A stretch of 64,000 bases of DNA, taken from NCBI RefSeq assembly GCF_003628305.1, contig NZ_RBZM01000012.1, forward strand, positions 1-64,000, read 5' to 3'. How positions within the stretch are numbered: the first letter of the stretch is position 1; every line of letters begins with the position of its first letter. A program made the position numbers and the translations under genes. Positions 8,925 to 16,850 of this stretch are shown here, piece after piece. The notes beneath the pieces are model-generated. The model saw only the letters and a list, made by a program, of their open reading frames with translations, made no database searches and had not been told where the DNA came from. Origin of the DNA: Cohnella endophytica. Lineage in GTDB: Bacteria; Bacillota; Bacilli; Paenibacillales; Paenibacillaceae.

Positions 8925-9890
8925 CTAGAATAGGGAAGATTGGTTCATGCGTTTCGTGACGGAGTTGGCGAACAGCAGCAGGAACAGCGCAATGAACGCT
9001 TTGACCAACCCGACCGCCGTGGAATACGAGAATCGCCCTTGCCGGATACCGATTTCATACACGTAGGTGTCGACGACGTTACTCATGCTCTCGTTGACCT
9101 GGTTTTTGAGAATCAATATTTGATCGAAGTTGGAGTTCAAGAGCGCGCTGACCGCCAGAATGAACAGGATCGAGATCGTTCCCCGTATGGAAGGGAGCGT
9201 GACGTAGAACATTTTCTGAAACCGGCCGGCCCCGTCGATGGTCGCCGCTTCGTAAAGCTCCGGCGATATGCTGGCGATGGCGGCGATATAGATGATGGCG
9301 TTCCATCCGAACTCCTTCCAGATATCCGATCCGATGGCGATCGTCCAGAAATAACGGGGTTCGGCCAAGTAAGATATCGGCTCGTCGATGAAATGGAGAC
9401 CCCTCAGGATATCATTCAGGATGCCGACGTCTGACAGCCACGCCGTCAAGATGCCGCCCAAGATGACCCAGGACAGAAAGTGCGGCAGATACGAGATCGT
9501 CTGCACGACCCGGTTGAACTTCAACGAACGGAGCTCGTTCAGGAACAGCGCGAACAGGATCGGCAGCGGGAACCCGATGATCAACTTGAGCAAGCTGATG
9601 CCGAGCGTGTTGCGGACGACCTCTCCCATCCGTTCGTCATCCCAGATGGCCTGGAAATGCGTCCATCCCGCCCACGGGGCATCCGCAGGGCTACCGACTC
9701 CGATGTACTCTTTAAACGCCAGGGTGATACCGTACATCGGAATGTAGTTAAATAGAATCATCCAAGCGACGCCGAGAAGCGCCATCACCTGCAAATAGCG
9801 CTGGCTCCACAGCTTGGCGAGGAATTTGTTCCGGATTCCGACTTTAGCGGTCGGCTGTCCTCGGGTGTCGGAACCTAAGTTGACGTTCAT
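8925..9890 (-). CDS. Sugar ABC transporter permease (LplB-like)
   Basis: The product (about 321 residues) is the first permease of the importer, with six membrane segments and an EAA loop (YEAATIDGAGR). A longer frame reaches 9935, but the ATG at 9890 has GAGGAGGG ten bases upstream, and the longer version would overlap the cre-like site. It is the first gene of the operon that runs to 2699. Expression is probably controlled by CcpA through the site at 9921-9934 and by the AraC-type regulator. Confidence 0.92.
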   Translation of the reverse strand: MNVNLGSDTRGQPTAKVGIRNKFLAKLWSQRYLQVMALLGVAWMILFNYIPMYGITLAFKEYIGVGSPADAPWAGWTHFQAIWDDERMGEVVRNTLGISLLKLIIGFPLPILFALFLNELRSLKFNRVVQTISYLPHFLSWVILGGILTAWLSDVGILNDILRGLHFIDEPISYLAEPRYFWTIAIGSDIWKEFGWNAIIYIAAIASISPELYEAATIDGAGRFQKMFYVTLPSIRGTISILFILAVSALLNSNFDQILILKNQVNESMSNVVDTYVYEIGIRQGRFSYSTAVGLVKAFIALFLLLFANSVTKRMNQSSLF

Positions 9891-9920
9891 GCTTGCAGGA
9901 CCCTCCTCGTTCGGCCGAAT

Positions 9921-9934
9921 TGAAAGTGCTTTCA
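9921..9934. promoter_or_regulatory. cre-like catabolite repression site
   Basis: TGAAAGTGCTTTCA is a near-perfect palindrome matching the CcpA cre consensus except for the central CG step. It sits just downstream of the putative -10 element (9947-9952) of the importer operon, a position where CcpA usually acts as a roadblock. Confidence 0.65.
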
Positions 9935-9946
9935 AGAGTTATTTCT

Positions 9947-9976
9947 ATTGTAATCGTCTCTTCGGAAGAGTCGTAA
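9947..9976 (-). promoter_or_regulatory. Putative promoter of the importer operon
   Basis: On the minus strand TACAAT (9952-9947) is a good -10 element; the -35 candidate TTACGA (9976-9971) is poor, as expected for an activator-dependent promoter. Between them lies a 13-bp dyad, CTCTTC-C-GAAGAG (9958-9970), which could be an activator site. The placement is inference. Confidence 0.45.
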
Positions 9977-10024
9977 GGCTTGGAATTTCGTATTTGGTCT
10001 CATTTTTTCGGGTTTAGGACGTTT

Positions 10025-10066
10025 TAAAAAAATGATACCCCGAAAGTCGAATGACTTGGGGGTATC
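10025..10066 (-). terminator. Terminator of the DUF72-Gfo/Idh operon
   Basis: GATACCCC and GGGGTATC (10034-10066) with an inner AGTC/GACT pairing form a long hairpin. On the minus strand it is followed by a T-run (A-run 10025-10032). It ends leftward transcripts from 12009. Confidence 0.85.
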
Positions 10067-10137
10067 GTCCTAATTCTCTATTTTAACGAGATCATCTTCT
10101 CCGAGTATAACGGCGATTACCGCGAATCTAGCCCTAG

Positions 10138-11124
10138 CTACTCCATGTCGGCCGGGAAAACGAGCCCGATTTGCCGACGCGCTTCCTCCATGACCTCCAT
10201 CGTGTATAGGGAGTTCGACCACGAATTCGTCGCGTCCTCCCTCTCTCCGCGCTTCAGCAAGTCGATGAAGTTCCGTGCCTCGTAATACATGAAGCTATGA
10301 TCCTGAGGCCTCGTCAACTTCTTGACGCTTCCGTCCCGGTAGCGGATTTCCACCGACTCCGGAGAGTTGATCGGGTGAATAACCATTGTAGCAAGCTCTC
10401 CCTGGATTTCGGCGGGAGCGTACGAGCTCGAGATTTTCGAATACATGACGACCGCGTCCATCTCCTCGTAGGCAAGCAGGATGCTACCTTCGCCATCGAC
10501 GCCGGACGCGAGCATATGCGCGTTCGCTTGAATGCGGTCGGGCTTACCGAACAGCGCAACGAGCGGATACAGGCAATAGACGCCGAGATCCATAAGCGCT
10601 CCGTTCGAGAACCGGGGATCGAAGGCGTTTAGAACTTCCCCTTGCTTGTACGCATCGTAACGGGAAGAGTATTGGCAGTAACTCGCGAAATAGCGCCTAA
10701 TCGTTCCTAGCTCGCCAAGATGTTCCCGAACCGCTTCGAAGTTCGGAAGCTGGGTCGTCATCATCGCCTCCATGAATAACACGTCGTTGCGTTTGGCTGC
10801 TTCGATCATCGCGCGGGCTTCCTTCGCGTTCGAAGCGATCGGCTTCTCGCACAGCACGTGTTTCCCGCCGTCCATGCACGCGATCGCTTGACGGGCGTGC
10901 ATATACGTTGGGCTTGCGATATAGACCGCGTCGAACTCCGAGCTGGATGCGAATTGCTCTAAGTCCGTGTAACGAAACGGAATCCCGTATTTCTCCCCGA
11001 ACTCGTTCCCCCGTTGCTCCGTCCGCGAATAGACCGCGGTAAGTTCGAATTCGCCCGTTTCCCCCGCGGCTTGCACGAATCTATCCGTAATCCAATTGGT
11101 TCCGATAATTCCGAATCTAACCAT
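10138..11124 (-). CDS. Gfo/Idh/MocA family NAD(P)-dependent oxidoreductase
   Basis: The 328-residue soluble protein opens with a Rossmann fold (GIIGTNWITDRFV) and has the EKP signature (LCEKPIASNAKEA near residue 93) whose lysine is used in catalysis in this family. Length and order fit glucose-fructose oxidoreductase/inositol dehydrogenase-type enzymes. GAAGGAG precedes the ATG at a good distance. It is 21 bp downstream of the DUF72 gene and probably cotranscribed with it. The sugar or cyclitol substrate cannot be told from sequence. Confidence 0.9.
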   Translation of the reverse strand: MVRFGIIGTNWITDRFVQAAGETGEFELTAVYSRTEQRGNEFGEKYGIPFRYTDLEQFASSSEFDAVYIASPTYMHARQAIACMDGGKHVLCEKPIASNAKEARAMIEAAKRNDVLFMEAMMTTQLPNFEAVREHLGELGTIRRYFASYCQYSSRYDAYKQGEVLNAFDPRFSNGALMDLGVYCLYPLVALFGKPDRIQANAHMLASGVDGEGSILLAYEEMDAVVMYSKISSSYAPAEIQGELATMVIHPINSPESVEIRYRDGSVKKLTRPQDHSFMYYEARNFIDLLKRGEREDATNSWSNSLYTMEVMEEARRQIGLVFPADME

Positions 11125-11145
11125 TCCCGATTTCTCCTTCTCTAT

Positions 11146-12009
11146 TTAAAAGTCGAACAAATCCAATTGCTCCGGCGCATCCGTGCCCGGGAACTCAGGT
11201 ACGGGCAAGTCCAGCAAACGCATGAAGCGCTTGGCATTCTCCGCGGCATGTCCGCCGGAATTGTTGTTAAATACGATGCCTACCGTACCGGACTGGGCGA
11301 CGAGCTTCTCGATCCGTGTTTTCCATTCCAGCAACTCGTCGTCGTTATAGTCGTACAGATAACGCACCTCGCGCCAATTCGCCGCCCCGCTCTGATTCCA
11401 TCCGCCGACGTTCCGACCGTGCATGCGAACGAGTGTAAAATCCGGTCGGGAAACCTCCAGAACGATCGGAATCGAGCCGATCCCTGCTTGAGGCTCGTCG
11501 CAGACGCTGTGGATCCAGCCTTCCTCGCGCATGAAGGCGAGAGTCCGTTCGCGGAATGCGGGCTCGAACCAGCTTTGATGCCTGAACTCTAGCGCGCACG
11601 GAAAACCTTCCATCCTCTTCTTCGTCTCGCGAAGCAAACCGACGTTGCCCTTCGTGCAATCGAACCAAGGCGGATATTGGAAGAGCGCCGCCGCCAATTT
11701 GCCCGAGCGAAGGATGGGGTCCAAGCTTGCGCAGAATGCCTCGTACATCTCGTCGTCGTTCGCGTAATAGGGTTTCCCCCGCAGATGACCCGTCATCCCT
11801 TGGTACGCCTTCACCACGAAGCGGAATTCGCCGGGAGTTTCCTCCGCGTAACGCGCCATTCGATCCGCCGACTGCACCGCGTAGAACGAACTATCCATCT
11901 CCACGAGAGGGAAATGATCGCCGTACCGGCGAAGCTTGTCCTTGGCCGACGTACCGGACGGGTACAGCGAGTCGTGATCTCCCCAGCCCGCCAAACCGAC
12001 AATAATCAT
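11146..12009 (-). CDS. DUF72 family protein (YunF-like)
   Basis: This 287-residue protein has the DUF72 features: a start of the form VGLAGWGDHDSLYP, the segment VEMDSSFYAV, FVVKAYQGMTGHLRG, and a C-terminal IVFNNNSGGHAAENA motif. The family adopts a TIM-barrel-like fold and its biochemical role is not established. GGAGGGG precedes the ATG. It is the first gene of a two-gene operon with the oxidoreductase, which hints at a role in sugar or cofactor chemistry but does not prove it. Confidence 0.9.
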   Translation of the reverse strand: MIIVGLAGWGDHDSLYPSGTSAKDKLRRYGDHFPLVEMDSSFYAVQSADRMARYAEETPGEFRFVVKAYQGMTGHLRGKPYYANDDEMYEAFCASLDPILRSGKLAAALFQYPPWFDCTKGNVGLLRETKKRMEGFPCALEFRHQSWFEPAFRERTLAFMREEGWIHSVCDEPQAGIGSIPIVLEVSRPDFTLVRMHGRNVGGWNQSGAANWREVRYLYDYNDDELLEWKTRIEKLVAQSGTVGIVFNNNSGGHAAENAKRFMRLLDLPVPEFPGTDAPEQLDLFDF

Positions 12010-12125
12010 AAATCCCCTCCGTTCGCCGCTAACGCTTTCGATACACTGAGTCTAAAACTTTATCCCATGTTCGGCAAGTTATACCATCGATAGAATGTCG
12101 ACTCTAGCGAAATTCGGCCCCCTCT

Positions 12126-12136
12126 TATGTTACAAT
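12126..12136 (+). promoter_or_regulatory. Extended -10 promoter for the coiled-coil/glycosidase pair
   Basis: TATGTTACAAT is a classic extended -10 element; no strong -35 is visible. Transcription would begin near 12143, about 100 bases before the ATG at 12245. Confidence 0.45.
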
Positions 12137-12244
12137 CGCAAGACGGGCGCAACTTTTCGACATCTTTTTCGTTCATAGGTTAGTCCCATACATACTGAAG
12201 CCCACTTATTCAAGGGCAACAAGAGAGGTGCAGTTCACTTAGTT

Positions 12245-12685
12245 ATGAGAGAATCCGCAGTACGCCAAACGCAAGATTCATACCCCGACGCTTATCGAGA
12301 GACGCCGCCTAGAAGCAAGAAACGAGGCGCTTTCCTCTTTTTCCTAATTTTATGGATCATTCTGATCGCTTGCGGAGCGATGGGAGCCAAATGGTATTCC
12401 GACCGGATCCAGCAACAAGTCACCATAGACCTCGCGCAACAGACCGCCGCACAAATTACGGCTCTTCAACAAGATTACGACTCCCGAATCGCCAAGCTGG
12501 AAACCGGCTATCAAGAGCAGATCGCCGAGATGAATAGCAAAATCGAATCGCTTAACGAGTTGCTCAATTTCGCCAAGGATAACGCGGACACGAAGACGGA
12601 CAACAGCAACAAGCTTTATACGCAATTGGCCGAAGTAAAGAAACAGCTCGCAGAGTTGAAAAAAAGCTTGGACGTGCTGAAATGA
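12245..12685 (+). CDS. Membrane-anchored coiled-coil protein
   Basis: The 146-residue product has a basic, polar N-terminus (about 28 residues), one transmembrane helix (about 29-50, FLFFLILWIILIACGAMGA), and a charged Gln/Glu/Lys-rich region predicted to be a coiled coil to the end. I do not recognise a named family. The stop codon overlaps the start of the next gene as ATGA, so the two are translationally coupled and probably act together at the membrane. The ribosome binding site (GAGAGGTG) is rather far from the ATG, so the exact start is less certain. Confidence 0.75.
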   Translation: MRESAVRQTQDSYPDAYRETPPRSKKRGAFLFFLILWIILIACGAMGAKWYSDRIQQQVTIDLAQQTAAQITALQQDYDSRIAKLETGYQEQIAEMNSKIESLNELLNFAKDNADTKTDNSNKLYTQLAEVKKQLAELKKSLDVLK

Positions 12686-13767
12686 GCGCGTTAGCCGTAC
12701 GATCCTTTAACCGCACGTTGTTGATGGCCTGCGCCCCCTTCGCGGGACTGTTCGTATGGCTGTTCATTGCCAATATTGGCATCTCGCTACCGGATAGCTC
12801 TTTCCCTAGACCAACCATTGATGCTTCTCCGTCCGTTGCTACCTCCGCCGTTACCGAAATTACGATGGCGAAGCTGGGACAAGCGGAACAGATCGCCAAG
12901 GGCACCGGACAATCCCTTAAAAAGCAGCTTACGATCTACATGAAGACGAATGCCGACATGAAAACGATCGCTACGATGGCTTCCGGTCAAGCCTCGAGAC
13001 CTTATGCGATCTACGACAAGCGAATTACGAGCAAGCTTGGAACGCCGGCTTCGACGATTCAATCGGACAAGCTGCATGCCCAGCTATTTTATCTCGGCAC
13101 CCAGAACTTCAAGAGTTATGCTTTGAAAATAAAGCTCAAGAAGGAAGGCGCCATGAAGCTCGCCCTCGCCAACGACCAGTCGGGCGGAGCCGAAACGACG
13201 CTGGCCGCGGTTAATCGCACGAACGCGGTAATCGGCATTAACGCCGGAGGTTTCGCGGACAGCGGAGGCAAAAGATACCCGCTGAGCACGACGGTCGTCG
13301 ACGGGGAATACGTAAGCGGGTTCCAAGCTACGTTCAAGGATTTGTTCTTTGTCGGCTTAAGCAGCGGCAACAAGCTCATCGGCGGCAAATTCACGAGCAA
13401 GGATCAGTTGGACGCGCTTAATCCCCAGTTCGGGGCTTCATTCGTACCTGTATTGCTCCGGAACGGACAGACCGCGGAAATTCCGTCGAAATGGCAGACG
13501 AGTCCGAAGCGCGCACCCCGTACGGTCATCGCGAGCTACAAGGACGATCAATTGCTCATCCTGGTCGCCGACGGCTATAACGAGAACGGCAGCTCCGGCG
13601 CAACGCTCGCCGAAATGCAAATACTGCTTCAGCGTTTCGGAGCTTTGGACGGCTACAATCTTGACGGCGGGGGCTCGACTTCGCTCGTCTTCAACGGCAA
13701 AGTCATCAACCACCCCTCGGACGGATCGCTTCGCAAAGTACCGACGAACTTCTTATTCTTCAAATAA
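12682..13767 (+). CDS. Phosphodiester glycosidase family protein (NAGPA-like)
   Basis: The 361-residue protein has an N-terminal membrane segment (about 10-32) and a C-terminal domain of the phosphodiester alpha-GlcNAcase/DUF2233 type. It shows the typical INAGGF motif (near residue 187), a V-D-G-E-Y-V segment, an RT-I-A motif and the terminal NLDGGGSTSL signature. In bacteria such proteins are linked to exopolysaccharide or cell-wall modification outside the membrane. It is coupled by ATGA to the coiled-coil protein and followed by a terminator, so the two form a complete small operon. Enzymatic activity is inferred from family. Confidence 0.88.
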   Translation: MSALAVRSFNRTLLMACAPFAGLFVWLFIANIGISLPDSSFPRPTIDASPSVATSAVTEITMAKLGQAEQIAKGTGQSLKKQLTIYMKTNADMKTIATMASGQASRPYAIYDKRITSKLGTPASTIQSDKLHAQLFYLGTQNFKSYALKIKLKKEGAMKLALANDQSGGAETTLAAVNRTNAVIGINAGGFADSGGKRYPLSTTVVDGEYVSGFQATFKDLFFVGLSSGNKLIGGKFTSKDQLDALNPQFGASFVPVLLRNGQTAEIPSKWQTSPKRAPRTVIASYKDDQLLILVADGYNENGSSGATLAEMQILLQRFGALDGYNLDGGGSTSLVFNGKVINHPSDGSLRKVPTNFLFFK

Positions 13768-13784
13768 CCCGCAACGAAATAGGT

Positions 13785-13831
13785 GCAGCGTTCCAAGGTG
13801 TTGAAAGACCTCGGAATGCTGCTCCTTTTTT
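13785..13831 (+). terminator. Terminator of the glycosidase operon
   Basis: GCAGCGTTCC pairs with GGAATGCTGC around an inner GGT/ACC step, followed by CCTTTTTT. It lies 18 bp after the stop codon at 13767. Confidence 0.85.
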
Positions 13832-13919
13832 ATAAGCTTCACGCCGACCGGTCGCATTTGGTGCATATTCCAAGGCGTAATCTCATAGAGATCAAGCAAA
13901 AAGGCGAGGAGATGACGGT

Positions 13920-14261
13920 TTGGAGGAACGCAAATTAAAGAGATTCTGCGAGCTCAAGACCCAACAGAAAAAAATCGAGGAAGAGCTAGAGGAGCTTCGC
14001 AAAGAAATCATTGCCGCCTATCCCGGGGACGTGCAATTTCAATTGGACGGATATACGCTGAAAATCATCTATCAGGATAAACGACACTACGACGATGCCA
14101 AGCTATTCGAAGCGGTGCCCGATCCCGAGCTGTGGAAAGCGCTGTTCAAAGCTGACTCCTCTAAAATCTCGGCCTTCGTCAAGACGAGCCTGTTGTCGGA
14201 GAAACTGCTCGAGGGCACTTACAAAACGAGCCGAACTCCTTTTCTCTACGTCCAGACGTAA
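13920..14261 (+). CDS. Small hypothetical protein with N-terminal coiled coil
   Basis: The 113-residue product starts with a charged helical stretch (about residues 8-32, rich in Lys and Glu) likely to be a coiled coil, then a mixed alpha/beta part with a Tyr/Asp-rich segment and a conserved-looking KTSRTPFLYV ending. I do not recognise the family. The TTG start at 13920 is supported by GAGGAG eight bases upstream. It lies alone between the terminator at 13831 and the MFS promoter at 14268. Coding status is supported by codon pattern and the ribosome binding site. Confidence 0.65.
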   Translation: MEERKLKRFCELKTQQKKIEEELEELRKEIIAAYPGDVQFQLDGYTLKIIYQDKRHYDDAKLFEAVPDPELWKALFKADSSKISAFVKTSLLSEKLLEGTYKTSRTPFLYVQT

Positions 14262-14267
14262 CAAAGA

Positions 14268-14278
14268 TATGCTACAAT
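14268..14278 (+). promoter_or_regulatory. Extended -10 promoter for the MFS gene
   Basis: TATGCTACAAT is an extended -10 element seven bases after the stop of the small upstream gene. It would start transcription near 14285, 30 bases ahead of the ATG at 14315. Confidence 0.5.
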
Positions 14279-14314
14279 GGATGAATTCAACTTAGAGCGA
14301 TTGAAGGTAAAGTT

Positions 14315-15592
14315 ATGCGATGGCTTCGGCGCGCCCGGCAGGATTTCTCTGGCTGGAATCGGAATGTCCGGTTATTCTTCCTGGCGAACTTGTTTTATCA
14401 GATCGGGAACGGCATGTTCTCGGTCTTGTACAATTTATATGTCCACTCCCTCGGTTATGGGCAAGGCATGATCGGCTCCATCGTCAGCGTGCAGTCTTTG
14501 GCCGCGGCGCTCATGATCATTCCGATCGGGCTATTGGGGGACCGGTCCAGCCGGAAAATAATTCTGACGATCGGGATGCTGATCACCGGATTTTCCTTCA
14601 TGGGCAGCTCTTTCGCCCAGTCGGAATTCGGGCTGCGCGGGTTCGCGATCACTTCGGGTCTGTTCACCGCGTTTTTCCAAGTAACCGCCGTGCCTTATCT
14701 CGCGGCCAACTCGACGAAAGAACAACGCCTGCGTCTGTTCAGCTTCCACTTCTCCGTAATGTTGGCGGCGCAAGTCATAGGCAGCTTCGGCGGAGGACTG
14801 CTGGGCGATCTTCTGCAGCAGCTTGGATGGAGCGAAACTTCGAGTTTGAGAGGAGCGCTAATGCTCGGCGGTCTCATGAGCATCGTCGCGAGCGCTCCGC
14901 TCCTGCTTGTTCGGGAACGAATCGGCGGCAAGGGTAAGTCGGCCGAAACGATAACCGTAAGACTGAAGCCGCCGCAGTCGGCTGCCGATCGGACAAGCCA
15001 ACGCGCGGAATGGACGCTCATTAGCAAAATTACCTTTACGCAGCTGCTCATCGGCTTCGGCTCGGGAATGGTCGTCCCGTATTTAAACATTTATTTCTCG
15101 GACCGCTTCACTGTATCGTTATCGGCGATCGGTTTACTCATCTCGCTCGGGCAGATTATGACGGTCATTTCCATGCTAATCGGCCCGACGCTCGTCAATA
15201 AGGTCGGCCAAGTGCGAGCTATCGTGCTTTTCCAACTGCTGTCCTTACCTTTCTTGCTGCTTACCGGATTCACGAACCTGCTGCTCGTCGCGGGCATCGC
15301 CTTCTTGTTCCGTCAAGCGCTGATGAATGCGGCCAACCCGATTCAATCGTCCCTCTTGGTCGACCGAATCTCGGATTCGCGCCGAGGCGTCGCCAACTCT
15401 CTTACGCAAACCGTCTTCATGCTCGGATGGGCCTCGATGGGACAAGTCCAACCCCGGATCATCGAGCACTACGGAACCTACTGGGGATACGTCGTCACCT
15501 TCAGCATAACGGGCTTGTTATACGTTAGCTCGGCAACCTACTATTATTTTATTTTCCGGGTCAAACCTCAAACAGCGCGTCCAGGTGTATAA
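14315..15592 (+). CDS. MFS transporter
   Basis: The 425-residue membrane protein has two halves of about six helices separated by a polar loop (near residues 200-235). The MFS signature GLLGDRSSRKI follows helix 2. GAAGG is seven bases before the ATG. The gene has its own extended -10 promoter and its terminator overlaps the stop codon, so it is a single-gene unit. The substrate is unknown; the fold alone does not distinguish drug efflux from sugar transport. Confidence 0.9.
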   Translation: MRWLRRARQDFSGWNRNVRLFFLANLFYQIGNGMFSVLYNLYVHSLGYGQGMIGSIVSVQSLAAALMIIPIGLLGDRSSRKIILTIGMLITGFSFMGSSFAQSEFGLRGFAITSGLFTAFFQVTAVPYLAANSTKEQRLRLFSFHFSVMLAAQVIGSFGGGLLGDLLQQLGWSETSSLRGALMLGGLMSIVASAPLLLVRERIGGKGKSAETITVRLKPPQSAADRTSQRAEWTLISKITFTQLLIGFGSGMVVPYLNIYFSDRFTVSLSAIGLLISLGQIMTVISMLIGPTLVNKVGQVRAIVLFQLLSLPFLLLTGFTNLLLVAGIAFLFRQALMNAANPIQSSLLVDRISDSRRGVANSLTQTVFMLGWASMGQVQPRIIEHYGTYWGYVVTFSITGLLYVSSATYYYFIFRVKPQTARPGV

Positions 15593-15611
15593 TCGCCGGC
15601 GCGCTGTTTTT
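15573..15611 (+). terminator. Terminator overlapping the MFS stop codon
   Basis: CAGCGCG (15573-15579) pairs with CGCGCTG (15600-15606), followed by TTTTTA. The upstream arm is inside the last codons of the MFS gene and the TAA (15590-15592) is in the loop. Array C starts 20 bp after the T-run. Confidence 0.8.
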
Positions 15612-15630
15612 ATTGCGGCTAACACGCTTC

Positions 15631-15957
15631 ACAGTCAGGTTTTACCCAACTACAGCCATAACTCTGACCGCTTCCATGCTCGCAGTCAGGTTTTACCCAA
15701 CTACAGCCAGCATTCGGACCGCATCCATGCTCGCAGTCAGGTTTTACCCAACTACAGCCATAACTCAGACCACTTCCACTCTCGCAGTCAGGTTTTACCC
15801 AACTACAGCCAGCATTCGGACCGCTTCCATGCTCGCAGTTAGGTTTTACCCAACTACAGCCAGCATTCGGACCGCATCCATGCTCGCAGTCAGGTTTTAC
15901 CCAACTACAGCCAGCACACAGACCGCTTCCATTGCACGCATGAAGGTTTTACCCAAC
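15631..15957. repeat. Tandem array C: six 51-bp units plus a partial one
   Basis: CAGTCAGGTTTTACCC recurs at 15632, 15683, 15734, 15785, 15836 (with AGTT for AGTC) and 15887, exactly 51 bp apart, and a degenerate seventh copy ends at about 15957. Aligned to the reverse strand of array A the whole unit matches without gaps at about 39 of 51 positions, with a near-identical 26-bp core. The complementary strand carries the hairpin AGTTGGGT-AAA-ACCTGACT. It directly follows the MFS terminator. Confidence 0.95.
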
Positions 15958-16081
15958 TAAATCATACCACTCAGCTGCCACCCGTCCCCCACCTAAATTA
16001 TCCGTTCCATGCAGCGATACTTTTGGGCGCAACTATTCGTAGATAAGAAAACGATTAAGAGCTCGAAGGGGAGAACTACGG

Positions 16082-16777
16082 ATGTTGACTAAAAATTCGA
16101 TTCTCGCGGTGGCCATGGCTTCTTTGCTGTTGCTTGCCGGTTGCGGCGGCGGTGGAAATTCTGCCAATAATGCGGGAGCTGCGGCGCAGGGGCAAGGACA
16201 AGACGGCCAGGCGGCGAACGGCGCTCCGAACCGAGGAGGGTCGCCGATGATGTCCGCGGACCTGATCGGCAAAATCAAAAGCGTGAACGGTCAAACCGTG
16301 ACCGTATACAAATCGTCCTTCGTACCCGGAGCCCGGGGCGGCAACGGACAATGGCAAGGTAGAGGCACGCAACAGCAGCAGCAAGGTGGCACTCAAAATG
16401 GCGGAGACGCGCAGCAATCCAACGGCGCTCAGGGCGGAGAACTGCCGCCGCAAGGAGACGGCACGGATCGGCCGCAACGCGGGATGGCCGACATGTTTAC
16501 GGATGAAACGGAAGACATCCAGCTAACGGACGCGACGAAGATCGTTAAGACGACTTTCGAGAACAATGAGCGCAAGGAAACGGTTTTGTCGGCAGCCGAT
16601 CTGAAGGAAGGCGACATCGTCAGCATCGACTTGGAAGACGGCACGCAGAATGCGGCAACGATTACGCTAAACGAAGGGGGCTTCGGCGGTTTTGGCGGAG
16701 GAATGGGCGGCGGAGGCCGCAGAGGACAGCAGCCAGACGACGCTCCGGCTGCATCCGCTCAAGCGAGTGGCAATTGA
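16082..16777 (+). CDS. Gly/Gln-rich lipoprotein
   Basis: The 231-residue product has a lipoprotein signal peptide (SLLLLAGC, acylated Cys21) and then low-complexity Gly/Gln/Asn-rich linkers. These surround a short structured domain (about residues 57-75 and 135-200) with alternating beta-like segments such as LIGKIKSVNGQTVTVYK and LKEGDIVSIDL, resembling DUF5666-type OB-like domains. The C-terminus is again Gly-rich. It is expected to be anchored outside the membrane. GGGGAG precedes the ATG. It is flanked by array C and a very strong terminator, so it is a single-gene unit. Function unknown. Confidence 0.85.
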   Translation: MLTKNSILAVAMASLLLLAGCGGGGNSANNAGAAAQGQGQDGQAANGAPNRGGSPMMSADLIGKIKSVNGQTVTVYKSSFVPGARGGNGQWQGRGTQQQQQGGTQNGGDAQQSNGAQGGELPPQGDGTDRPQRGMADMFTDETEDIQLTDATKIVKTTFENNERKETVLSAADLKEGDIVSIDLEDGTQNAATITLNEGGFGGFGGGMGGGGRRGQQPDDAPAASAQASGN

Positions 16778-16784
16778 TTAGATG

Positions 16785-16835
16785 AAAAAGCGAACGAGGG
16801 CATCCATACTCCATGGAAGACCCTCGTTCGCTTTT
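16785..16835. terminator. Strong bidirectional terminator
   Basis: AAAAGCGAACGAGGG pairs perfectly over 15 bases with CCCTCGTTCGCTTTT across a 20-base loop. It serves both the lipoprotein gene (rightward) and the long glycosidase operon (leftward), which converge here. Confidence 0.9.
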
Positions 16836-16850
16836 GAGTACCTTTGAAGC

